Of a stretch of DNA of 18,974 bases, positions 1-6,887 are shown one piece after another. The position numbers and the translations under genes were made by a program. The notes beneath the pieces were generated by a model, which worked only from the letters and a program-made list of their open reading frames with translations, made no database searches and was not told the DNA's origin. The stretch is from Bacteroidota bacterium (GTDB taxonomy: Bacteria; Bacteroidota; Bacteroidia; B-17B0; Aurantibacillaceae), in contig JANYGR010000190.1 of assembly GCA_025359355.1 (NCBI GenBank), forward strand, positions 1 through 18,974. The letters run 5' to 3'. Each line of letters begins with the position of its first letter. Within the stretch, counting starts at the first letter, position 1.

Positions 1-908
1 TTTTCTGATTCGCGAGTAGAGATTGATAACTCTACATCTTCACTAAATAAACGGTAAGCGCATAATAATTGTACTAATTCTTTATCGGTTACAATTACGT
101 TTGGTTCGATAATACCTTCTGCTGGGCGCATACGAGGGAAAGAAATAGAATATTTTGTTTGCCAATATGTTTTTTGTAAGTAATCTAAATGTAAGGCACA
201 GAAAAATGAATCAACTCTCCAGTCTTCTAAGCCTAATAAAACACCTAACCCAATTTTGTGTGTGCCTGATAATCCAACTCTGTCTGGCGTTTCAAGTCTG
301 TAATCGAAATTTGATTTCTTTCCTTTAGGATGATACTGTTTGTAAACTTCTTTGTGATAGGTTTCTTGGTAAACTAAAACAGAATAAACACCTGCTTCGT
401 GAAGCTCTTTATATTCAGCGATTTCAAGAGGTTGCACTTCTATAGAAATATTAGCGAAGTGAGATTTAATTAATTCTATAGCATGTTTAAAATAAGCGAC
501 ATGAACGGTATGATTGGCTTCGCCAGTAACTAAGAGAATATGATTGAACCCTTGAGATTTAATAAATTGTACTTCTTTTAAAATTTCTTCGTCGGATAAT
601 GTTTTACGTTTTACTTTATTATCTATACTAAAACCACAATACGTACAAATATTATTGCACTCATTGCTTAAATACATGGGCGCATATAACTGAATTGTTT
701 TTCCAAAACGTTTGGTAGTTAAGCCATGACTTATACTCGCCATTTGCTCTAAATAGGGCATTGCGGCAGGCGATATGAGTGCTTTAAAATCTTCAAGTGT
801 TCGTTTTTTAGATGCCAAAGCATTCTCTACATCTCTATTTGTTTTAGAGTAGATGGATGCTTTTTGTTCTTCCCAGTTATATGTATCGAATATGTTTTTA
901 AAATTCAT
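1..908 (-). CDS. thiH: ThiH, 2-iminoacetate synthase (3' end cut by window edge)
   Basis: Radical SAM enzyme that cleaves tyrosine to dehydroglycine (2-iminoacetate) and p-cresol, supplying the glycine-derived part of the thiazole to ThiG. I translated it by hand from the ATG at 908: it begins MNFKNIFDTYNWEEQ and shows the cluster-binding motif CNNICTYC (C84, C88, C91; CX3CX2C). The last visible residues are ISTRESE, a typical ThiH segment. About 302 codons are present; the family is usually about 370 residues, so the C-terminus lies outside the window. The frame is open throughout. The start codon lies 4 bases from the end of a family-B repeat, which therefore forms its leader. It is the last visible gene of the thi operon. 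A radical SAM ThiH rather than the oxidase ThiO suggests operation at low oxygen, or tolerance of both conditions. Confidence 0.95.
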   Translation of the reverse strand, partial: MNFKNIFDTYNWEEQKASIYSKTNRDVENALASKKRTLEDFKALISPAAMPYLEQMASISHGLTTKRFGKTIQLYAPMYLSNECNNICTYCGFSIDNKVKRKTLSDEEILKEVQFIKSQGFNHILLVTGEANHTVHVAYFKHAIELIKSHFANISIEVQPLEIAEYKELHEAGVYSVLVYQETYHKEVYKQYHPKGKKSNFDYRLETPDRVGLSGTHKIGLGVLLGLEDWRVDSFFCALHLDYLQKTYWQTKYSISFPRMRPAEGIIEPNVIVTDKELVQLLCAYRLFSEDVELSISTRESE

Positions 909-912
909 TTTA

Positions 913-1421
913 TTTCTCGCAGAGTGTCGCAGATTAATACGCAGAGTCTCGCTGATGTTTTTATAAGTTATTTACAATACGTGTTATAGAATCTTTTAAT
1001 GATGAAGAATTGAAATTGATTAATAATCCCAGTTTTTTATTTGATAATTTTAAATAAGTTAATAGTTGTTTATGATGTACATCCATTAATGATTCTACGG
1101 ATTTAATTTCAATGATTACTAAATCATTTACAAGAATATCCAGTCTAAATCCTACATCCATTTTTATATCCGCATATATCATTGGAACTCCAATTTGAGT
1201 TTTTACATCAAAACCCTCTTGTATTAATTCGTAAGCCAATGCAGTTTCATAAACAGATTCTAATAAACCAGGTCCTAATGCAGTATGAACCTTGAAGGCT
1301 GCGCCTCTGATTGCATATGATATATCGTTTTCTGTCATTGTGTTATTTATTTTCTCGCCGAGTTTTTTGTTTTTTTTATCTGCGAAACTTAACGTTTTTA
1401 TTTGCGTTCATCTGCGAGCAA
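913..1421. mobile_element. Family-B palindromic element with GxxExxY gene in its centre
   Basis: Bases 913-960 match the left half of the gene-free repeat at 1439-1544: TTTCTCGCAGAGT, then a GATTAAT block, then CGCAGAG and CTCGC. Bases 1351-1421 match its middle and right half: CTCGCCGAGTT, ATCTGCGAAACTTA and ATCTGCGAG. The gene at 961-1338 fills the space between, and its stop codon directly abuts the left half. The halves are imperfect inverted repeats of each other, so the gene sits where the loop of a long hairpin would be. This parent-and-derivative layout is read from the sequence. Mobility itself is inferred, and no clean target duplication could be defined by eye. Confidence 0.6.
961..1338 (-). 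CDS. GxxExxY family protein (PD-(D/E)XK-like)
   Basis: 125-residue protein of the GxxExxY family, named for the motif seen here as GLLESVY (G24, E27, Y30). It also has a PD-(D/E)XK-like nuclease core: D67 in RLDILV followed by E77-I-K79 in VIIEIKS, with a following HHKQLLTYLKL helix and a GLLINF strand typical of the fold. No signal peptide or membrane segment is visible. The biochemical function of the family is not established to my knowledge; nuclease activity is inferred from the motif. It lies between thiG and thiH, in the operon direction, yet has no known thiamine role. Both flanks are halves of a repeat that occurs elsewhere in the operon without the gene, which suggests it arrived with that repeat. 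Confidence 0.9.
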   Translation of the reverse strand: MTENDISYAIRGAAFKVHTALGPGLLESVYETALAYELIQEGFDVKTQIGVPMIYADIKMDVGFRLDILVNDLVIIEIKSVESLMDVHHKQLLTYLKLSNKKLGLLINFNSSSLKDSITRIVNNL

Positions 1422-1438
1422 TTTTTATTCATTTATTT

Positions 1439-1544
1439 TTTCTCGCAGAGTATCGCGGATTAATTCGCAGAGCCTCGCCGAGTTATTTCGGTTTATTTTT
1501 ATCTGCGAAACTTAGCGCATTTATCTGCGAATATCCGCGAGAAA
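1439..1544. repeat. Family-B repeat, gene-free copy between thiG and the GxxExxY gene
   Basis: The most complete gene-free copy, about 106 bp. It starts TTTCTCGCAGAG and ends ATCCGCGAGAAA, giving near-perfect terminal inverted repeats. The left half contains two CGCAGAG direct repeats around GATTAAT; the right half contains two ATCTGCGAA direct repeats. The two halves pair imperfectly over about 45 bases. It ends 4 bases before the thiG stop codon (1548-1550). Confidence 0.85.
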
Positions 1545-1547
1545 CGT

Positions 1548-2312
1548 TTATTCATTTAAAAAACTCGTTAAAGGACTCGTTGCAGATGCTCTGTTACTAA
1601 CTTTTGAAAGACCAGCTTCATAAGCCATACGGCCAGCAACAACAGCATTTTTAAAAGCTACTGCCATTTGTATAGAATTGTTTGAAGAAGCAATTGCAGT
1701 GTTTACTAAAACAGCATCGGCTCCCATTTCCATTGCTTTAGCTGCGTGTGATGGCGCGCCAATACCAGCATCTACAATAACAGGAACTTTACTTTGCTCA
1801 ATAATAATTTCTAAAAAATCTTCTGTCTTTAATCCTTTGTTGCTTCCAATAGGCGAACCCAAAGGCATAACAGCGGCTGTTCCCGCATCTTCTAATCGCT
1901 TACATAATACAGGATCAGCGTGAATGTATGGCAACACAATGAATCCAAGCTTTGCTAATTCTTCTGTTGCTTTTAATGTTTCAATAGGGTCGGGCATTAA
2001 GTAACGAGGATCTGGATGAATTTCTAATTTAATCCAATTAGTTTCTAACGCCTCTCTTGCTAATTGTGCAGCAAACACTGCTTCTTTGGCGTTACGCACT
2101 CCAGACGTGTTGGGCCATAACTTAACGTTTGCTTTTTTTAAAGCTTCTATTAAATCATCACTTGGCGCATCTGTATCAATACGTTTTAAGGCAACTGTTA
2201 CCATTTCTGTTCCAGATGCGATAATGGAATCGTACATTTTTTGGCTAGAGCCATATTTACCACTTCCTAAAAATAAACGTGATGTGAATTGGTGATCGGC
2301 TATTTTAAACAT
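1548..2312 (-). CDS. thiG: ThiG, thiazole synthase
   Basis: Cytoplasmic TIM-barrel enzyme that builds the thiazole phosphate ring from deoxyxylulose 5-phosphate, dehydroglycine (from ThiH) and sulfur carried on ThiS thiocarboxylate. The 254-residue length is normal. The Schiff-base lysine region is NWIKLEIHPD (K95, E97) followed by the family signature PDPIETLKA. The phosphate-site segment is VIVDAGIGAPSHAA (D181) and ADAVLVNTAIA follows. These correspond to K96, E98 and D182 of the Bacillus enzyme. The start at 2312 (MFKIADHQFTSRLFLGSGKY) fits the family N-terminus. It follows thiE by 31 bases, consistent with one transcript. Its stop codon lies just outside a family-B repeat. Confidence 0.97.
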   Translation of the reverse strand: MFKIADHQFTSRLFLGSGKYGSSQKMYDSIIASGTEMVTVALKRIDTDAPSDDLIEALKKANVKLWPNTSGVRNAKEAVFAAQLAREALETNWIKLEIHPDPRYLMPDPIETLKATEELAKLGFIVLPYIHADPVLCKRLEDAGTAAVMPLGSPIGSNKGLKTEDFLEIIIEQSKVPVIVDAGIGAPSHAAKAMEMGADAVLVNTAIASSNNSIQMAVAFKNAVVAGRMAYEAGLSKVSNRASATSPLTSFLNE

Positions 2313-2343
2313 GTTTTAATAATTATAAGTTATGAATGATGAG

Positions 2344-2979
2344 TTATAAGTTTACTTTACTATATAAAATATCATGTATTTGTTTTACTATCTCTTTTTT
2401 ATTTTCTGAATTTGTAATTAATCCTGAAACCGCAATGCCGTAAACACCAGTTTCCATAATGGTTTCAACGTCTTTCAATTCAATACCGCCAATAGCATAA
2501 ATAGGAGTGGTTAAGTTTTCTTTTTGCATTTGCTGAATAATAGTTTGATAACCATTTATTCCTAAAATCGGACTTAATTTTTCTTTGGTACTTGTAAATT
2601 GATAAGGCCCTAAGCCAATATAATCAACACTTTCGGAGCAACGTTGTTTTATATGTTCAAAGGTATTAGCAGTGCCTCCTATTATTTTATTTGGAATTAT
2701 TTTTTTTGCTTCAGTAACACTCATATCACCTAATCCTAAATGTAAAGCATCAGCATTACATTTTTCTGCAACATGTGTGTTGTCATTTATAATGAGTATT
2801 GCATCATATTGATTACATAAGCCTTTCGCTTGATTAGCATAATCTACATATAATTCATCAGAAATATTTTTTAATCGTAATTGAATTAATTTAACGCCCG
2901 CTTGTAATGCAGATTCAATGTTTTGAATATGAACATCGGGAGTTAAACCTTGAGATATGTATTGTAATTTATGCAACAT
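2344..2979 (-). CDS. thiE: ThiE, thiamine phosphate synthase
   Basis: Couples hydroxymethylpyrimidine diphosphate with thiazole phosphate carboxylate to give thiamine phosphate. The 211-residue length is normal for this TIM-barrel family. Visible motifs are LIQLRLKN (residues 31-38), the substrate/Mg segment LIINDN (D66), the diphosphate-binding loop GLGPYQFTSTKEK (122-134) and the phosphate site YAIGGI with GVYGIAVSGLI. The conserved GPxxxTxTK-type loop separates this canonical synthase from the second ThiE-family protein of the operon (3821-4873), which lacks it. The start at 2979 overlaps the end of thiD by 11 bases, indicating translational coupling. Confidence 0.95.
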   Translation of the reverse strand: MLHKLQYISQGLTPDVHIQNIESALQAGVKLIQLRLKNISDELYVDYANQAKGLCNQYDAILIINDNTHVAEKCNADALHLGLGDMSVTEAKKIIPNKIIGGTANTFEHIKQRCSESVDYIGLGPYQFTSTKEKLSPILGINGYQTIIQQMQKENLTTPIYAIGGIELKDVETIMETGVYGIAVSGLITNSENKKEIVKQIHDILYSKVNL

Positions 2980-3757
2980 GATAGGCCAATAAATTTGGAT
3001 TACTACTTAAAATTGTTTCTATGTATAGTTTTGATTTTTGACAAGCGGTGTCTAAATCATTTCCTAACGCTAAGTTTGCTGTGATAGCTGATGAAAGAAT
3101 ACAGCCTGAGCCATGCTTAGGATAAATGTTTAGAGTAGTTTGTTTTTTGAGACTGAGCGGAGTCGATTCTTGGTGGCTGAGCGGAGTCGAAGCCACAAGT
3201 TTTAAATACAAAAAATCTACGCCTTCATTTTCTTTACTATGTCCACCTTTTAATAACACATGGGAATAATTTGATAAAAATTTAGCAGCTTCTTTTTCAT
3301 TTTCTAAACCACTTAATTTTTTTACTTCATTTGTATTTGGCGTAATTAAATAAATATTTTTTAATACTTCTTCTAATTTCGATTTATCGATTGCTTCCAT
3401 TAAATTAAACCCAGTTGAAGCTGAAAGCACAGTGTCCCAAACAATGGTAATATTTTTATTTTGTTCTTTCAAAAAACTAACAACCGTATGAAGCGTATTT
3501 AAATTTTCAATAATTCCAATTTTTACAAATTCAATATGGTATTTGTTTATCAGTGGTTTTATATGTTCAATAATTTCTTCGCTCGAAAACCAATTCACTC
3601 CAATAAAATTATCTTCGGTTTGATTAGTAATAGAAGTATTAACCGCCATGCCCAAACATTGGTGTTGTTCAAATGTTTTAATGTCGGCTAACACGCCAGC
3701 GCCGCCACAAGGATCAAATCCTGCAATACTTAAAACTATGGGGCGATTATAATTCAT
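2969..3757 (-). CDS. thiD: ThiD, hydroxymethylpyrimidine (phosphate) kinase, with repeat-encoded insert
   Basis: Ribokinase-fold kinase that phosphorylates HMP and HMP-phosphate to the diphosphate used by ThiE. The N-terminal signature IAGFDPCGGAGVLADIKTF (residues 11-29), the VWDTVLSASTG region, ITPNTNEVKKL and the anion-hole/catalytic motif HGSGCILSSA (215-224, C219) are all present. Length is 262 residues. Residues about 188-204 (VASTPLSHQESTPLSL) are encoded by two copies of the family-A repeat and interrupt the region between the LLKGGHS strand and the KHGSGC motif. The frame stays open, so the kinase is probably intact, with a longer surface loop. The start codon lies 7 bases from a family-B repeat, which provides the leader GAGAAAATAAAATATG. 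Confidence 0.95.
   Translation of the reverse strand: MNYNRPIVLSIAGFDPCGGAGVLADIKTFEQHQCLGMAVNTSITNQTEDNFIGVNWFSSEEIIEHIKPLINKYHIEFVKIGIIENLNTLHTVVSFLKEQNKNITIVWDTVLSASTGFNLMEAIDKSKLEEVLKNIYLITPNTNEVKKLSGLENEKEAAKFLSNYSHVLLKGGHSKENEGVDFLYLKLVASTPLSHQESTPLSLKKQTTLNIYPKHGSGCILSSAITANLALGNDLDTACQKSKLYIETILSSNPNLLAYHVA
3154..3196. repeat. Two family-A repeats inside thiD (A1, A2)
   Basis: A1 is CTGAGCGGAGTCGA at 3153-3166. A2 is a full palindromic unit at 3173-3196, with GTGGCT and AGCCAC arms around GAGCGGAGTCGA. Both point the same way and are spaced so that thiD stays in frame; each contributes the peptide STPLS to ThiD. No frameshift or stop is created. Confidence 0.85.
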
Positions 3758-3764
3758 ATTTTAT

Positions 3765-3864
3765 TTTCTCGCAGAGTATAGCTGATTAATTCGCGGAGGC
3801 TCGCAATTGTTCTTTTGTATTTATCTGCGAAACTCGGCTTTTTCATTTGCGCAAATCTGCGAGA
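3765..3864. repeat. Family-B repeat, gene-free copy between tenI-like gene and thiD
   Basis: 100-bp copy with the left end TTTCTCGCAGAGTAT, a GATTAATTCGC block, then TTTATCTGCGAAACT and the right end AAATCTGCGAGA. Orientation is the same as the other family-B copies. Its right half (3821-3864) encodes the last 14 residues and stop codon of the GIY-YIG/TenI protein. Its left end is the leader of thiD. Confidence 0.85.
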
Positions 3865-4873
3865 TCTTTTTAAAATTAGTTATTCCGTCGTTATTTTGCC
3901 ACACCGATCCTAATAGAGCAATACCATCAAATCCCATTTCAAACGCTTTAGAACAGTTAGTTTCATTAATGCCTCCTAATGCAATTAATTTAATTTTCGA
4001 TTTTTTATTTATCAAACTCAAATCAAATAATTGTGCTTGGTAATTTGGTTTTGAGATGCTATCAAATACAGGACTTAAAAAAGCGTAATCAAATTTGTCG
4101 GATAGTTGATTGTAATCATCAGTAGAATGTATAGAAGTTGATAGAATTACGCCTTCTGATTCATAGGTTTCAAGCGCATCTTCAATTAATTGCTTTCGAC
4201 TCACTTCATTAAAGTGTAAACGATTGATCCCAAAACTTTTCGCTAAATAATGATGACTATGCAATGCTATTTTAGAATAATAGATTGGATTTATTTCTTG
4301 AAGTAACAGTACTAATTCCTGAGCTGAGCTTTCAGGCTTACGCAAATGAAAAATAGCCAACCCTTCATCAAACAATTTATTGATGAGGGATGCCTCATTT
4401 GTAACAGGCGTAGGATTTGAAATAACAATGATGTGACTTCGACTCCGCTCAGCCACCGTTAAAGCATTCGTCACATATTGAGAGTTAATTAAAATCGAAT
4501 CAACAGATTGTTTTGCTAAATTATTATTCATTCGATTTAATTGTGTTTGATGACTAAGCGGAGTCGAAGTTACTTTGTTTTTATAATGACTTTCATTTTT
4601 ACATTCTGCTAATTCATTTAGCTTCTCTTGAAATCCTAAAATCAAAGCTTCTTTCTTTTTTCTATTCCAACCTTGTATTTGTTTTTCTCTATAAAATGCT
4701 AAGTCTATTCTTTCAAACTCTTCGTAATAACGTAATTGAACAGGTAAATGTTTTTTAGTATGATTTGCGCCTTCGCCTGCTTCATGTTGTTTTAATCTTA
4801 AGTCAAGATCTATTGTACTACCAGTATAATAACTGCCATCAGAACATTCTAATATGTACATATAACCTTTCAT
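3821..4873 (-). CDS. GIY-YIG nuclease domain fused to TenI/ThiE-like thiazole tautomerase
   Basis: 350-residue ORF of two unrelated parts. Residues 1-98 are a GIY-YIG domain of the YhbQ/UPF0213 type: YMYILECSDGSYYTGST, the arginine R26 in LRLKQH, and FYREKQIQGW with E63. Residues 99-147 are a linker encoded largely by family-A repeats (TSTPLSHQ, TVAERSRS). Residues 148-336 are a ThiE-family TIM barrel: IIVISNPTPV, FHLRKPE, SIHSTDD, FLSPVFDSISK and LIALGGI. It lacks the ThiE diphosphate loop and keeps a histidine in SIHS like the catalytic one of TenI, so thiazole tautomerase is more likely than a second synthase. The last 14 residues (ISQICANEKAEFRR) come from a family-B repeat. A free barrel could also be made from M115 (ATG at 4531) or the GTG in TVAERS. 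The fusion in the DNA is certain; a fused protein in the cell is inferred. Confidence 0.85.
   Translation of the reverse strand: MKGYMYILECSDGSYYTGSTIDLDLRLKQHEAGEGANHTKKHLPVQLRYYEEFERIDLAFYREKQIQGWNRKKKEALILGFQEKLNELAECKNESHYKNKVTSTPLSHQTQLNRMNNNLAKQSVDSILINSQYVTNALTVAERSRSHIIVISNPTPVTNEASLINKLFDEGLAIFHLRKPESSAQELVLLLQEINPIYYSKIALHSHHYLAKSFGINRLHFNEVSRKQLIEDALETYESEGVILSTSIHSTDDYNQLSDKFDYAFLSPVFDSISKPNYQAQLFDLSLINKKSKIKLIALGGINETNCSKAFEMGFDGIALLGSVWQNNDGITNFKKISQICANEKAEFRR
4433..4457. repeat. Family-A repeat A3 at the junction with the TenI-like domain
   Basis: GTGACTTCGACTCCGCTC followed by AGCCACC, with 6-bp arms carrying one mismatch. Read on the minus strand it encodes TVAERSRS directly before the first strand of the TenI-like barrel (HIIVISNP), so it occupies the place of the native N-terminus. 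Confidence 0.85.
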
Positions 4874-4910
4874 TTTATTTCATTGTGTGGCTTCGGCTCC
4901 GCTCAGCCAC
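4548..4910. mobile_element. Putative GIY-YIG unit bracketed by inverted family-A repeats
   Basis: The GIY-YIG coding part (4873 to about 4580) lies between A5 (4887-4910, reading CTTCGGCTCCGCTCAG) and A4 (4548-4573, reading CTAAGCGGAGTCGAAG), which are inverted relative to each other. A5 ends 14 bases upstream of the ATG and A4 follows the end of the nuclease domain. This bracketing makes the nuclease domain look like a unit separable from the thiamine gene. Transposition is inferred, not shown. Confidence 0.45.
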
Positions 4911-5009
4911 CGCCACTCAATATCATGTTATAAAAAAATAGTCTTCCTTAATTATAATGGTGACTGAGCGGAGCCGAAAATTCTGGTGACTGAGCGGAGC
5001 CGAAGTCAC
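4887..5009. repeat. Cluster of three family-A repeats (A5, A6, A7) between thiC and the fusion gene
   Basis: A5 at 4887-4910 is an inverted copy. A6 at 4959-4978 lacks one palindrome arm. A7 at 4986-5009 is a full unit with GTGACT and AGTCAC arms. All three carry the core variant GGAGCCGA, unlike the GGAGTCGA of copies A1-A4. A5 (4892-4911) and A6 (4959-4978) can pair over 20 bp with a single G-U in the minus-strand RNA, giving a strong hairpin with a 47-base loop downstream of thiC. Confidence 0.85.
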
Positions 5010-5011
5010 AC

Positions 5012-6859
5012 TTACGAATAAATCTGACTTCCTTTTTGTTTAAATTCTTCTGATTTATCAAACATCCCATTAGCCGCAGATTCCCTGATTTCCTGTGTGA
5101 TTTTCATTGAGCAAAATTTTGGCCCACACATAGAACAGAAGTGAGCAACCTTAGCACCATCAGCTGGTAATGTTTCATCATGAAATTCACGAGCAGTATC
5201 TGGATCTAATGATAAATTAAATTGATCTTCCCAACGGAATTCGAAACGAGCTTTGCTTAATGCATTATCGCGGTATTGCGCACCAAAATGACCTTTCGCT
5301 AAATCAGCAGCATGAGCCGCTAATTTGTAAGTAATCACTCCATCTTTTACATCTTTTTTATTTGGTAAACCTAAATGTTCTTTTGGTGTTACATAGCACA
5401 ACATCGCAGTTCCAAACCAACCAATCATCGCCGCACCAATAGCAGAAGTAATATGATCGTAACCAGGCGCAATATCAGTAGTCAATGGCCCTAGTGTATA
5501 AAAAGGTGCTTCGTGGCATTCTTTTAATTGCTTATCCATGTTTTCTTTGATCAAATTCATTGGCACGTGACCAGGTCCTTCAATCATCGTTTGTATATCA
5601 TGTTTCCAAGCAATTTTCGTTAACTCACCTAAGGTTTCTAATTCTGCAAATTGTGCAGCATCATTAGCATCAGCAATTGACCCTGGACGTAAACCATCTC
5701 CTAAAGAAAAGGCAACGTCGTAGTCTTTCATAATCTGACAAATATCTTCGAAGTGTGTGTACAAGAAATTTTCTTTGTGATGTGATAAACACCATTTAGC
5801 CATAATAGAACCTCCACGAGACACAATCCCTGTCATACGCTTAGCTGTTAAAGGAATGTAGCGTAATAATACACCGGCATGAATAGTAAAATATGAAACG
5901 CCTTGCTCTGCTTGTTCGATTAAAGTATCTCTAAAAATTTCCCAAGTTAAATCTTCAGCTTTACCATTTACTTTTTCTAATGCTTGGTAAATAGGAACAG
6001 TACCAATTGGCACAGGCGAATTACGAATAATCCATTCGCGTGTTTCGTGAATATTTTTACCAGTTGATAAATCCATAATAGTATCAGCTCCCCAACGACA
6101 AGACCATACCGCTTTTTCAACCTCTTCTTCAATGCTTGATGTTACAGCACTATTACCAATGTTCGCATTTATTTTTACTAAAAAATTACGACCAATAATC
6201 ATCGGTTCACTTTCAGGATGGTTGATATTGTTAGGAATTATTGCGCGTCCCGAAGCAATTTCATCACGTACAAACTCTGGCGTAATAAATCCTTTAGGAA
6301 GATTAGCACCAAAACTTTCCCCAGCATGTTGCTGAGATAAATTTTCGTATTGGCCGTTTAGTTGAGTTTTTAATAAATCATTTTTTTGATTCTCACGAAT
6401 CGCAATGTATTCCATTTCTGGAGTAATAATGCCTTTTTTGGCATAGTATAGTTGCGAAACGTTATGACCCTTTTTTGCTTTTAAAGGTTTTTTGATATGC
6501 TCAAAACGTAACATATCTAATGATTTATCATCTCTTCTGTCTTTACCGAAATCAGAACTAACTGAATCTAATTGCTCAACATCTCCTCTATCTAAAATCC
6601 ATTGTTCTCTAATTCTTGGTAATCCTTTTTTAATATCGATAGTCATCGAATCATCTGTAAAAGCCCCGCCTGTATCATACACCGTTACTGGCGCATTATG
6701 CTCTATCTTTCCATCAGCCATTTTGGTTGGCGATAATATAATTTCGCGCATAGCTACTTTTATGTTGTGGATTTTCCCATCAACATATATTTTTTTCGAA
6801 CCTGAAATGGCTCCAGTTGAAATGGTTTGTTGCTCTGGTTTTTTTTCTAATTTGCTCAT
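5012..6859 (-). CDS. thiC: ThiC, phosphomethylpyrimidine synthase
   Basis: Radical SAM enzyme that rearranges aminoimidazole ribotide into HMP phosphate, the pyrimidine half of thiamine. 615 residues, normal for the long form. The C-terminal cluster motif is CSMCGPKFC (C575, C578, C583; CX2CX4C). Other family segments are ADTIMDLSTGKNIHETREW, NSPVPIGTVPIYQALEK, FTIHAGVLLRYIPLT, SRGGSIMAKWCL, FSLGDGLRPGS and EGPGHVPMN. The start at 6859 (MSKLEKKPEQ) is the only sensible one before the conserved SGSKKIYV region. It is separated from thiS by a family-B repeat and followed by three family-A repeats. It is expected to be under control of the TPP riboswitch upstream of thiS. Confidence 0.98.
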   Translation of the reverse strand: MSKLEKKPEQQTISTGAISGSKKIYVDGKIHNIKVAMREIILSPTKMADGKIEHNAPVTVYDTGGAFTDDSMTIDIKKGLPRIREQWILDRGDVEQLDSVSSDFGKDRRDDKSLDMLRFEHIKKPLKAKKGHNVSQLYYAKKGIITPEMEYIAIRENQKNDLLKTQLNGQYENLSQQHAGESFGANLPKGFITPEFVRDEIASGRAIIPNNINHPESEPMIIGRNFLVKINANIGNSAVTSSIEEEVEKAVWSCRWGADTIMDLSTGKNIHETREWIIRNSPVPIGTVPIYQALEKVNGKAEDLTWEIFRDTLIEQAEQGVSYFTIHAGVLLRYIPLTAKRMTGIVSRGGSIMAKWCLSHHKENFLYTHFEDICQIMKDYDVAFSLGDGLRPGSIADANDAAQFAELETLGELTKIAWKHDIQTMIEGPGHVPMNLIKENMDKQLKECHEAPFYTLGPLTTDIAPGYDHITSAIGAAMIGWFGTAMLCYVTPKEHLGLPNKKDVKDGVITYKLAAHAADLAKGHFGAQYRDNALSKARFEFRWEDQFNLSLDPDTAREFHDETLPADGAKVAHFCSMCGPKFCSMKITQEIRESAANGMFDKSEEFKQKGSQIYS

Positions 6860-6887
6860 GATGTTTTTAGTGTTTAGTTTTTTTATT

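Noticed and set aside
1292..1600. Plus-strand ORF of 102 codons across the GxxExxY-thiG gap
   Set aside because: It is a translation of family-B repeats (two similar SAKLxxFIC segments come from the direct repeats) and overlaps the ends of two well-supported genes.
2313..2343. Near-direct repeat of ATAAGTTATGAATGATGAGTTATAAG type between thiE and thiG
   Set aside because: Too short and AT-rich to separate from chance, and unrelated to families A and B.
913..5009. Regularly recurring short repeats considered as a CRISPR array
   Set aside because: Spacing is irregular, copies occur in both orientations (family A), genes lie between them and no cas genes are present.
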